A stretch of DNA of 12,765 bases, from the NCBI GenBank assembly GCA_944329505.1, contig CALVIJ010000020.1, positions 1 to 12,765 on the forward strand, written 5' to 3'. Position 1 is the stretch's first letter; every line of letters starts with the position of its first letter. This DNA comes from an uncultured Bacilli bacterium. GTDB lineage: Bacteria; Bacillota_I; Bacilli_A; RF39; UBA660. The translations under genes were made by a program, and so were the position numbers. Positions 6,212 through 12,176 of the stretch are shown piece after piece. A model generated the notes under the pieces. That model had not been told where the DNA came from and did not search any database. It was given only the letters and a program-made list of their open reading frames with translations.

Positions 6212-7171
6212 TTAAGAAAATTCATAAGGACTTCCGGCTGTTCCTTCACCATCTAAACTAATACTTTGCTTCAAATATACTGAGGGTCTAACCCCATTTG
6301 TATTACTAACATAATCTAAAACCACTCTACCATCCATATGTATAAAACATACTGTAATAGAATAAGTATCACGTGGGTTCAAAGTCCACCAATAATTACT
6401 AGAAGTAAAAAGATAATTACTATTTTGACAAGCAGTATAATTAATCGCATTCAAATCATAATTTCCACATTGTGCTTTATTAGTATTAGCTCTTAAATAT
6501 TCACTTGGGGTTAACATTCCGACTTTTCCATACCACAAATAACTATTTTCTTTGCTAATTTGTTCAGCCATATTAGTATTTCTATGTACTACTGGTCCTA
6601 TTCCAAAATTATGAGCAACTATCTTATCATTGTCACTTAAAGAATTATAATATTCACCGTTCAAATAAGTAAGTAATTCACTATCTGCACTTACAGCTCC
6701 ACGATATGGTCCATTAACATATTCTGATGGGCTTCCAACCATATTATTAGTTGAAGACCACACATTACAACCATATTTAAGAGCCTCACCTTGTGAACAA
6801 AAGCCTGTCGTTCTAGCACCTATACTATCAAACTTTCTATTTGGTAATAATTGTTCTTTTGCTATTTTAATTGTATTATCACTTTCTACAGAAACGATTC
6901 TCCATAACTCACCACTAAAAGTTATATAATTATTAGGATTATCTCCTTTAAAAACATATCTTCCTTCTTCATATTCATCTTTATATAATCCATCTCCACT
7001 AGTTACAACTTTTTCTTTTAACATTTCAGCTGCTTTTAGCTTAATATGTCCAGTAGCTCTTATACTAAGTTGTGTTCCAAAGGCCGCATATCCTACACAT
7101 AAACATAAAAGTAAACATAATGAACCAATTATAATTATTTGCTTTTGTTTTTGTAATTTTCTTCTTCGCAT
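6212..7171 (-). CDS. Membrane-anchored surface protein resembling DUF6273
   Basis: Predicted exported protein of unknown function, 319 residues. It has a basic start (MRRRKLQKQK) and one hydrophobic helix at about 11-31 that can serve as signal or anchor. The outer part carries phrases common in surface proteins of gut Firmicutes: NYITFSGELWRIVSVE (81-96), LLTYLNGEYYNSLS (167-178), GMLTPSEYLRA (218-228), WWTLNP (261-266) and NTNGVRPSVYLK (290-301). The WRIVSV start and GVRPSVYLK end match the layout of DUF6273, whose fold may be C-type-lectin-like; that link is from memory and uncertain. Outside cysteines (125, 135, 235, 248, 275) could form disulfides. ATG at 7171 follows GGAG by 9 bases, behind a near-consensus promoter. 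No clear terminator follows, so some transcripts may read into the TasA-like gene 76 bases downstream. Confidence 0.65.
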   Translation of the reverse strand: MRRRKLQKQKQIIIIGSLCLLLCLCVGYAAFGTQLSIRATGHIKLKAAEMLKEKVVTSGDGLYKDEYEEGRYVFKGDNPNNYITFSGELWRIVSVESDNTIKIAKEQLLPNRKFDSIGARTTGFCSQGEALKYGCNVWSSTNNMVGSPSEYVNGPYRGAVSADSELLTYLNGEYYNSLSDNDKIVAHNFGIGPVVHRNTNMAEQISKENSYLWYGKVGMLTPSEYLRANTNKAQCGNYDLNAINYTACQNSNYLFTSSNYWWTLNPRDTYSITVCFIHMDGRVVLDYVSNTNGVRPSVYLKQSISLDGEGTAGSPYEFS

Positions 7172-7200
7172 GATAAATATCTCCTTTAGTATTTATATAA

Positions 7201-7229
7201 ATTATATAAAATTTTTTTTATTCTTTCAA
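7201..7229 (-). promoter_or_regulatory. Promoter of DUF6273-like gene
   Basis: Minus-strand TTGAAA (7224-7229, 5 of 6), 17-base spacer, perfect TATAAT (7201-7206). A strong housekeeping-type promoter. Confidence 0.75.
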
Positions 7230-7285
7230 CACTATTTGTCTCATGTTTCATTTTTACATACATAAGCTTTACTAAAGGAGGAACT

Positions 7286-7645
7286 ATGAAACAATTAAAA
7301 AAAATATCTAAAATTTTACTATATACTATTATATTTTTTACAATACTATCATTATTATTAACAACTTTTAATTATTTTAATATTATAAATTATCAAACAC
7401 TGGCTATTGGTAAAATCGTCATTCCAATATTAACCCTAGGCTTAAGCGGATTACTAATGGGCAAAAAAGCAAGTAAAAACGGTTGGCTTGAAGGTTTAAA
7501 GATTGGTTTAATTATCATTTTCATCTTAATAATTACAACAATTATCATGGGTGAATTTTCTCCAAAAAAATTAACTTTTTTCCTAATCTTAATTATATCC
7601 GGTATCTTTGGAAGTATTATCGGTATAAACACAAAAAATACTTAA
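7286..7645 (+). CDS. TIGR04086 / DUF3792 family membrane protein (YrzE-like)
   Basis: Integral membrane protein of unknown function, 119 residues, with four predicted helices at about 10-30, 40-58, 71-88 and 96-115. The GLLMGKKASKNGWLEGLKIGL segment (55-75) is the family signature: a Gly-rich helix end, two lysines and a GW turn into the next helix. In Bacillus relatives the family is encoded near tgt and yajC; here it converges on tgt instead. ATG at 7286 follows GGAGG by 5 bases. A weak promoter candidate is TTGTCT (7236-7241) with a poor -10 at 7259. Its last codons form the terminator shared with tgt. Confidence 0.72.
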   Translation: MKQLKKISKILLYTIIFFTILSLLLTTFNYFNIINYQTLAIGKIVIPILTLGLSGLLMGKKASKNGWLEGLKIGLIIIFILIITTIIMGEFSPKKLTFFLILIISGIFGSIIGINTKNT

Positions 7646-7667
7646 GTTACTCACCTAAGTATTTTTT
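7633..7667. terminator. Bidirectional terminator inside the 3' ends of two convergent genes
   Basis: Perfect 12-base stem AAAAAATACTTA (7633-7644) / TAAGTATTTTTT (7656-7667) with an 11-base loop, T run on both strands. One arm codes for the last residues of the TIGR04086 protein, the other for KKYL near the end of Tgt. Confidence 0.8.
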
Positions 7668-8756
7668 TAAAAATTCATTTTTATATTCTAAAAACTGATT
7701 ATTTTTAATAGCTTCGCGCATTTCTTCCATCATTCTAATTAAAAAACGGATATTATGAATAGAAAGTAATCTTCCACCCAAACCTTCATTAGCTACAAAT
7801 AAATGTCTAATATAAGCTTTAGTGTAATGTTTACACGTATAACAATCACAATCATCAATAGGGGTAAAATCTTCTTTGTATTTTGCATTCCTTAAATTAA
7901 TTTTTCCATGATGGGTAAAGGCATTAGCGTGTCTGGCAATTCTAGTTGGTAAAACACAATCAAACATATCAACACCACGTTCAACTCCTTCGAGTAAATC
8001 GGCAGGTTCTCCAACGCCCATTAAATAACGAGGTTTATCTTCTGGCAAATATTTAATTGCATAATCAATCATCTTATACATGGTCGGTTTATCCTCACCA
8101 ACTGAAGTTCCGCCAATAGAATAACCATCAAAATCTAATTTAACTGTCTCTTCGGCACTAAATTTTCTAAGATCAGGATATTCTCCACCTTGAACAATTC
8201 CAAATAAAGATTGATTTTCATTTTTAAATGCTTTCTTCCCTCTTTTTGCCCATCTTAAAGTTCTTTCTGTACTGTTCTTAGCATATTCATAACTTGCGGG
8301 ATAAGGAATACATTCATCAAAACTCATAGCAATGTCACTATCCAATTTGTTTTGAATTTCCATTGAAAGTTCAGGAGTTAAAAACAAAGGTCTTCCATCA
8401 ATATGACTTTTAAAATGAACGCCTTCTTCCGTAATGTCTTTTTCTTTATTTTTAGCAAGTGAAAAAACTTGAAATCCTCCACTATCAGTTAAAATAGGTC
8501 CATCATAATTCATAAATTTATGAAGTCCACCAGCTTTGGCAACAATATCCTCTCCTGGTCTAAGCCATAAATGATAAGTGTTTGATAAAATTACTGCACT
8601 ATGTGCTTCTTTTAACTCTTCTGGTGTAAGCATTTTTACATTGGCTAAAGTTCCTACAGGCATAAACATGGGAGTATCAAAAGTGCCATGATTAGTAATT
8701 AATTTACCTAACCGTGCATTGCCATCTTTTTTCACCAATTCATACTTTATTTTCAT
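7647..8756 (-). CDS. tgt: tRNA-guanine(34) transglycosylase (queuine tRNA-ribosyltransferase)
   Basis: Exchanges the wobble guanine of GUN-anticodon tRNAs (Asp, Asn, His, Tyr) for preQ1, a step toward queuosine, in the cytosol. The 369 residues cover the whole TIM-barrel enzyme. Visible landmarks: GTFDTPMFMPVGT (24-36), DSGGFQVFSL with catalytic Asp91, GIVQGG (186-191), GGTSVGE (215-221), FDCVLPTR with nucleophile-region Asp266, and the zinc site Cys303, Cys305, Cys308 and His334. Start ATG at 8756 overlaps the TGA of the preceding frame by 4 bases (ATGA), implying translational coupling; AAGGA lies 10 bases upstream. No queuosine synthesis or salvage gene is in the window, so the source of the base is unknown. 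Confidence 0.97.
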   Translation of the reverse strand: MKIKYELVKKDGNARLGKLITNHGTFDTPMFMPVGTLANVKMLTPEELKEAHSAVILSNTYHLWLRPGEDIVAKAGGLHKFMNYDGPILTDSGGFQVFSLAKNKEKDITEEGVHFKSHIDGRPLFLTPELSMEIQNKLDSDIAMSFDECIPYPASYEYAKNSTERTLRWAKRGKKAFKNENQSLFGIVQGGEYPDLRKFSAEETVKLDFDGYSIGGTSVGEDKPTMYKMIDYAIKYLPEDKPRYLMGVGEPADLLEGVERGVDMFDCVLPTRIARHANAFTHHGKINLRNAKYKEDFTPIDDCDCYTCKHYTKAYIRHLFVANEGLGGRLLSIHNIRFLIRMMEEMREAIKNNQFLEYKNEFLKKYLGE

Positions 8757-9172
8757 CTATGTTGTTTCCTTTCTTTTAATTTAAATCCAGATAAATAAAT
8801 ATCAAAATCATCATCGATTAATTTATGATATCCATCATGAAGCAAATTTCCTAGAATTTCTTTACCTCTCTCAGTCTTTTCTAAAACACTAGCTGGAAAG
8901 TCTTCAAATAAAATCGGCTTTTCATTTAATTTAGGTAAAAACTGAGAATAAGTTGGATCAATTAAATAATCCTGCTGATTTCCAGCAAGTAAATAATAAT
9001 GATTATAACCCTCTCCTTCATTAATGTTATACATACTTACTGGTATTTCCATCATTTCCAAATCGGCTTTAATATTATTAGCAAAATAATAACATAAACC
9101 ATCTACGCTATCTACTCTAGGTACAGCTTCACTCAAATTTTTAAAAACTACAAATTTAATTTCTTCTTCCAT
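8753..9172 (-). CDS. Small protein with possible Cys-His-Asp (transglutaminase/papain-like) triad
   Basis: I do not recognise a named family. The 139 residues include DGLCYYFANNIKADL with Cys27, NHYYLLAG with His58 and YLIDPTYSQF with Asp72. A Cys, then His, then Asp in an aromatic and IDPT context is the order seen in transglutaminase-like and papain-fold enzymes, so a peptidase, amidase or inactive relative is possible. No signal peptide or membrane helix, hence likely cytosolic. The start is uncertain: ATG at 9172 lacks a good ribosome site. A TTG at 9208 would add 12 hydrophobic residues but is no better. The gene ends in TGA overlapping the tgt start and begins about 40 bases after yneF, so it probably belongs to the yneF-tgt transcript. 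Confidence 0.6.
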   Translation of the reverse strand: MEEEIKFVVFKNLSEAVPRVDSVDGLCYYFANNIKADLEMMEIPVSMYNINEGEGYNHYYLLAGNQQDYLIDPTYSQFLPKLNEKPILFEDFPASVLEKTERGKEILGNLLHDGYHKLIDDDFDIYLSGFKLKERKQHR

Positions 9173-9211
9173 ATCTAATATATTACTCAAAAACAAAATA
9201 AAAATCAATGC

Positions 9212-9436
9212 TTACATATATTTTTGCATCGATTTCATCATTTGATTTACTTGTTTTTGACTAGGAGTTCTTCCCATTCCAGACATCATTGCCTTAATCA
9301 TTTTTTCATTAATTGGTGGATTTTCTTTAAGTTGCTTTTTCATGATTTTTTTAGCGATTAAAAATCCAATAATAATTCCAACAATCAAACCACCAACAAT
9401 TTTTAATAAATCTAATAAAAATGCTCCCCAATCCAT
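9212..9436 (-). CDS. yneF: UPF0154 family membrane protein YneF
   Basis: Small inner-membrane protein of unknown function, 74 residues. One helix at about 8-28 (GGLIVGIIIGFLIAKK) is followed by the family-defining conserved tail: KQLKENPPINEKMIKAMMSGMGR (35-57), TPSQKQVNQMM. ATG at 9436 follows GGAGG by 8 bases. In Bacillus the family gene lies in the lexA-yneA-yneF neighbourhood, and here it is 67 bases after a yneA-position small gene, which keeps that order. It also has its own promoter. Confidence 0.9.
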   Translation of the reverse strand: MDWGAFLLDLLKIVGGLIVGIIIGFLIAKKIMKKQLKENPPINEKMIKAMMSGMGRTPSQKQVNQMMKSMQKYM

Positions 9437-9458
9437 TTTATCTGCCTCCTATACAGAT

Positions 9459-9487
9459 ATTTTACTAGAAAAGTGTATTATTGGCAA
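9459..9487 (-). promoter_or_regulatory. Promoter of yneF
   Basis: Minus-strand TTGCCA (9482-9487, 5 of 6), 17-base spacer, TAAAAT (9459-9464, 5 of 6). It would let yneF, the triad protein and tgt be expressed without SOS induction. Confidence 0.55.
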
Positions 9488-9503
9488 GCATATTTCAAAA
9501 GTT

Positions 9504-9641
9504 TTAGGCGTTTTCAACAATCTCCATATTATTATCTTGGGCATGACTTTGAACAGTTGCATTATCAAGTGCACTTATATAACTAACTCCTAACACCATT
9601 ACTACTAAAGCTATTACTGATTTACATTTTAATAATTCCAT
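9504..9641 (-). CDS. 45-residue membrane peptide in yneA position, predicted SOS-induced
   Basis: A small gene divergent from lexA. The product begins MELLKCKS, has one hydrophobic helix (about 8-25, SVIALVVMVLGVSYIS) and a short polar, acidic tail (26-45, ending EIVENA). ATG at 9641 is 8 bases after GGAGG; another ATG at 9648, out of frame and too close to that site, opens only 8 codons. The promoter is near consensus and contains a LexA-box-like palindrome between -35 and -10. In Bacillus, Listeria and Staphylococcus the gene at this place encodes YneA or SosA, SOS-induced membrane proteins that block cell division; those are longer, and YneA has a LysM domain that is absent here. The division-inhibitor role is inferred from position, topology and regulation, not from residue similarity. 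Membrane topology is probably N-in with the tail outside. Confidence 0.65.
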   Translation of the reverse strand: MELLKCKSVIALVVMVLGVSYISALDNATVQSHAQDNNMEIVENA

Positions 9642-9667
9642 ATTTCATACCTCCCTTTGTTATCTCA

Positions 9668-9696
9668 ATCATAACACGAACAAACTTTCGTGTCAA
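9668..9696 (-). promoter_or_regulatory. Promoter of the small SOS gene
   Basis: Minus-strand TTGACA (9691-9696, perfect), 17-base spacer, TATGAT (9668-9673, 5 of 6). The spacer is nearly filled by LexA-box-like site 1. It is one of the best sigma-70-type promoters in the window, as expected for one that is off unless LexA is cleaved. Confidence 0.8.
9674..9693. promoter_or_regulatory. LexA-box-like operator 1
   Basis: ACACGAA (9674-9680) and TTCGTGT (9687-9693) form a perfect inverted repeat. The 14-base core at 9677-9690, CGAAC-AAAC-TTTCG, differs from the Firmicute LexA box CGAAC-N4-GTTCG at one base. It lies between -35 and -10 of the small-gene promoter. Confidence 0.8.
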
Positions 9697-9704
9697 TATA
9701 TTTT

Positions 9705-9720
9705 TCAAACAAATGTTTGA
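9705..9720. promoter_or_regulatory. LexA-box-like operator 2
   Basis: TCAAACAAATGTTTGA: 7-base arms around AA. The core CAAAC-AAAT-GTTTG has the LexA spacing with the G/C of each half changed to A/T. It overlaps the lexA -35 and adjoins site 1, with 12 bases between cores. Confidence 0.6.
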
Positions 9721-9745
9721 CTTTGCACAAAAATTGTGTTAAAAT
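9717..9745 (+). promoter_or_regulatory. Promoter of lexA
   Basis: TTGACT (9717-9722, 5 of 6), 17-base spacer, TAAAAT (9740-9745, 5 of 6) with TGT before it (extended -10). The -35 overlaps operator 2. The spacer holds another palindrome, CACAA-AAA-TTGTG (9726-9738), of unknown meaning. Confidence 0.75.
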
Positions 9746-9772
9746 GTGTATAGAATAATTTAGGAGGAAATT

Positions 9773-10390
9773 ATGGAAAAATTAACTCGCCGTCAAACAG
9801 ACGTATTAAACTATGTTAAAACATACATTGTATCTCATGGATACCCACCAACAGTCAGAGAGATTGGTAAAGCTTTAGATATTTCTTCGCCAGCAACCAT
9901 TCATGCTCATTTATCAAATCTAGAAAAAAAGGGTTTTATAAAAAAAGAAGGATCTAAAAATAGAGCCATCGAATTGCTAGTTAAAAATGAATTTGAACCA
10001 GAAAACGAACTTGTTGCTGAAGTTCCTCTTCTTGGAAAAATTACTGCTGGTTCACCAATTGAAGCAATTGAAATGCCTAACGAATTCTTTGCTTTACCTA
10101 GTTATTTACTCCCAAAAGGTAAGGAAGTATTTACTTTAAAGGTCGATGGTCTCAGTATGATTAACGCTGGAATTCTAGATGGTGATATTGTTATTGTAGA
10201 AAGAAGAAATACTGCAAGAAATGGTGAAATAGTTGTCGCTATGACTGATGAAAATGAGGTTACATTAAAAACATTCTATAAAGAAAATGGTCATTTCCGT
10301 TTACAACCAGAAAATGACACTATGGAACCAATCATTTTAAATAATGTTACAATCTTAGGTAAAGCAATCGGATTATATAGAAAAATATAA
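9773..10390 (+). CDS. lexA: LexA repressor, SOS response regulator
   Basis: Represses DNA-damage genes and, when RecA filaments form, cuts itself between an Ala and a Gly, releasing the regulon. The 205 residues have an N-terminal winged helix-turn-helix (1-65, with PPTVREIGKAL and SSPATIHAHLSNLEKKGFI as the recognition region) and a C-terminal S24 peptidase domain. Cleavage site Ala92-Gly93 lies in GKITAGSPI; catalytic Ser128 is in VDGLSM and Lys166 in VTLKTFY. Length is typical for Firmicutes. ATG at 9773 follows AGGAGG by 6 bases. The two LexA-like boxes in its upstream region support autoregulation and control of the divergent small gene. A hairpin terminator shared with the convergent Ig-like gene follows. 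Confidence 0.97.
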   Translation: MEKLTRRQTDVLNYVKTYIVSHGYPPTVREIGKALDISSPATIHAHLSNLEKKGFIKKEGSKNRAIELLVKNEFEPENELVAEVPLLGKITAGSPIEAIEMPNEFFALPSYLLPKGKEVFTLKVDGLSMINAGILDGDIVIVERRNTARNGEIVVAMTDENEVTLKTFYKENGHFRLQPENDTMEPIILNNVTILGKAIGLYRKI

Positions 10391-10413
10391 CATACTTTTA
10401 AATAAAGTATGTT
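10389..10413. terminator. Bidirectional terminator between lexA and Ig-like gene
   Basis: Ten-base stem AACATACTTT (10389-10398) / AAAGTATGTT (10404-10413), 5-base loop, followed by ATTTTAT on the plus strand. Starts inside the lexA stop codon and reaches the stop of the opposing gene. Confidence 0.8.
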
Positions 10414-11245
10414 ATTTTATAAAATAAGTACTGGACATATTATAATTACCATTTTCTAAAACTAAGGCTATCACGTTACCGCTTGTAACATTCAATGTCT
10501 CTTTAACTGAAGCTTCTTTCCAAGTCTGACCATTATCTAAACTATACATATATGTATAGTTTTTTTTCTCGCTAACTGGATAATTAATAATTAACTTACC
10601 ATTATATTCAAATTCAATTCCATTAACTACTTTAATTAACCTATTGCGTGTAGTTTCATTACCCCTACTGTCTCTAGCTGTACATTTAATAATATAATCA
10701 TCAGGGATAATCGACAATGTATTTTCACATTCAAAGCTAGCTTCACCAGCGTTATCAGTAGCAATAACTCCAGCTTCGACATCAAAGCCATTCACCTGAT
10801 CACTCGTAATTGTAACCGTCTCAGGAACTATCAAACTAGGATCTTTGTCATCAGTAACAATCACTACTCGTGTTACTTCTTTTGATTTTCCATTAGCGGC
10901 AACTTCATACTTAACTGTATATGTGTCAGTAGTACTTGTATCAATATTACTAATTTGTCTTCCATCATTATAATAAGAAGTTATGATCTCATCACTTACA
11001 TTAATACCATCAACATAAGCAGTTGCTCCAGCATCATTATATTTTTCGTTTATTTCTACATAAGTTAAATAATTACCATTAACATTTAAGTTTACACCAT
11101 CATCTTTTAAATTGAGATTTTGGACTTTTTCTACTGGTCTATTTACATAATTTATTATTTTATTTGTTATAAATAAAATCAGAAGACCTATTATAATAAC
11201 TGCTATAAAACCAATAACTTGACCTTTCGTAAATCTCCTAAGCAT
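10412..11245 (-). CDS. Membrane-anchored protein with DUF5011/Ig-like domains
   Basis: Predicted surface protein, 277 residues, last gene of the pilin-like operon. N-terminal helix at about 9-32 after a basic start, then beta-rich domains. Residues 55-130 fit an Ig-like DUF5011 domain: NYLTYVEINEKYNDAGATAYVDG, then STTDTYTVKYEV and a closing VTRVVIV strand. Residues 137-206 look like a second domain (DKDPSLIVPETVTI ... CTARDSRGNETT) with Cys173 and Cys188 that could pair. The last 70 residues include YSLDNGQTWKEA, as seen in adhesion-type proteins. ATG at 11245 follows AGGAG by 8 bases, 12 bases after the preceding stop, so cotranslation with the pilin-like genes is likely. It may be a minor pilus component or adhesin; that is inference. 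No sorting motif is present. Confidence 0.7.
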   Translation of the reverse strand: MLRRFTKGQVIGFIAVIIIGLLILFITNKIINYVNRPVEKVQNLNLKDDGVNLNVNGNYLTYVEINEKYNDAGATAYVDGINVSDEIITSYYNDGRQISNIDTSTTDTYTVKYEVAANGKSKEVTRVVIVTDDKDPSLIVPETVTITSDQVNGFDVEAGVIATDNAGEASFECENTLSIIPDDYIIKCTARDSRGNETTRNRLIKVVNGIEFEYNGKLIINYPVSEKKNYTYMYSLDNGQTWKEASVKETLNVTSGNVIALVLENGNYNMSSTYFIK

Positions 11246-11257
11246 TTAACCAGCTCC

Positions 11258-11707
11258 TTATTTATTTATATTAGCAATTGTACAGCTATTTGCATCAGTA
11301 ATGTTTTCGTTTATTATAATTTCTTTAGCGTCTGCTTCTTTAACAACGCATACTCTGGCATCATCACTCCACAAAGCTAATGTAACCTTACCTCTATCAT
11401 CTATTTTAAGTTCACCGGCATCAGGTAAAGTTCCACTCGTTTTTAACACATACTTTTCACTTTCTGAACTAGTTTTATAATTAATTGATAAAGTAGTATC
11501 TTCTTTTAAGGCTTGCTTTTCAGCTTGATATGTTCCAGCAGCTACTACTAAACCATGGGCGGTATCTACAAAAGCACTTTCTTTAGAATTTTGAATAACA
11601 TTTATTACAATTGGTACTGTAATTGTAGCTATTACAGCTAGAATTACAATAACTGCAAGTAATTCAACTAAAGTAAATCCTTTTTTTAAATTCATCTTAT
11701 TATTCAT
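11258..11707 (-). CDS. Type IV pilin-like protein (prepilin) 2
   Basis: Predicted pilus or pseudopilus subunit, 149 residues. It has the prepilin signal: short basic leader ending at Gly10, then FTLVELLAVIVILAVIAT with Phe11 at +1 and Glu15 at +5, the sites for prepilin peptidase cleavage and subunit docking. The hydrophobic helix runs to about residue 36. The globular part is rich in Thr, Ser and Asp with Cys at about 122 and 144 that may form the usual C-terminal disulfide loop. ATG at 11707 follows GAGGTG by 7 bases and overlaps the stop of the first pilin-like gene by 8 bases; an internal ATG four codons later has no better site. Assembly ATPase, platform protein and prepilin peptidase genes are not in the window. 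Confidence 0.85.
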   Translation of the reverse strand: MNNKMNLKKGFTLVELLAVIVILAVIATITVPIVINVIQNSKESAFVDTAHGLVVAAGTYQAEKQALKEDTTLSINYKTSSESEKYVLKTSGTLPDAGELKIDDRGKVTLALWSDDARVCVVKEADAKEIIINENITDANSCTIANINK

Positions 11708-12065
11708 CTATCTGCACCTCGTAATCAAATTCCATATCTGTTATTTTTTTTACACAAACTTTTGTTGTAAGTGGAAATGCTTTATCTGTTTTTGGATTTT
11801 TTATATCAAGTGGTAAATATCCTCCTTTTTGTAATTCATCAATTGTTTTACAAGATAAATCATCTATGTTTTCAGGCATCTCATCCAAATGTTCAGTATA
11901 ATAATCTTGCCCACCTTTTTCTAATTGTTCGATTTGGGTTTGATATAAATCATCCCTACCTTGATTAAGGGATCTATTGATTGCTGGAACAGTAATCATA
12001 GCAATAATTCCCAAAATTGCGATAACACCAAGTAATTCAGCTAAAGTAAATCCTTTATTTCTCAT
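11700..12065 (-). CDS. Type IV pilin-like protein (prepilin) 1
   Basis: Predicted pseudopilin, 121 residues, first gene of the operon. Leader MRNKG, cleavage after Gly5, then FTLAELLGVIAILGIIAMITVPA with Phe6 and Glu10 (+5). The soluble part is short, acidic and predicted helical (YQTQIEQLEKGGQDYYTEHLDEMPEN), followed by a KTIDELQKGGYLPLDIKNPK stretch common in ComGC- and PulG-like pseudopilins, with two Cys (about 72 and 103). Its small size fits a competence-type pseudopilin or minor pilin. ATG at 12065 follows AGGTGAT, behind an extended -10 promoter. Overlap with the next gene implies coupled translation. It could belong to a DNA-uptake or adhesive pilus; the window does not decide. Confidence 0.82.
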   Translation of the reverse strand: MRNKGFTLAELLGVIAILGIIAMITVPAINRSLNQGRDDLYQTQIEQLEKGGQDYYTEHLDEMPENIDDLSCKTIDELQKGGYLPLDIKNPKTDKAFPLTTKVCVKKITDMEFDYEVQIDE

Positions 12066-12081
12066 ATCATCACCTACTATA

Positions 12082-12110
12082 ATTATACCAACATTTTAGT
12101 ACTTTGAAAA
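12082..12110 (-). promoter_or_regulatory. Promoter of the pilin-like operon
   Basis: Minus-strand TTTTCA (12105-12110), 17-base spacer, TATAAT (12082-12087) with TGG before it (extended -10). Confidence 0.65.
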
Positions 12111-12114
12111 ATAA

Positions 12115-12140
12115 AAAGTAATTATTTTCATAATTACTTT
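12115..12140 (-). terminator. Terminator after the partial gene at the right edge
   Basis: Eleven-base stem AAAGTAATTAT (12115-12125) / ATAATTACTTT (12130-12140) with a 4-base loop. On the minus strand it is followed by TTATTTTTC. It separates the edge gene from the pilin operon. Confidence 0.75.
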
Positions 12141-12176
12141 ACTTTTTAGCTAAAATTTCATTGTTTTTTGTAATAT

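Noticed and set aside
7393..7632. Minus-strand frame of 79 codons inside the TIGR04086 gene
   Set aside because: Reverse reading of a membrane protein, repetitive Ile/Pro/Lys content, no ribosome site.
9342..9593. Plus-strand frame of 83 codons across yneF and the small SOS gene
   Set aside because: Opposite to two better supported genes and to the yneF promoter; no ribosome site.
9646..9648. Out-of-frame ATG just before the small SOS gene as a start or a regulatory upstream frame
   Set aside because: Only one base separates it from GGAGG, and it opens 8 codons; initiation there is unlikely.
11771..11968. Plus-strand frame of 65 codons in pilin-like gene 1
   Set aside because: Antisense shadow of a gene with a clear prepilin leader.
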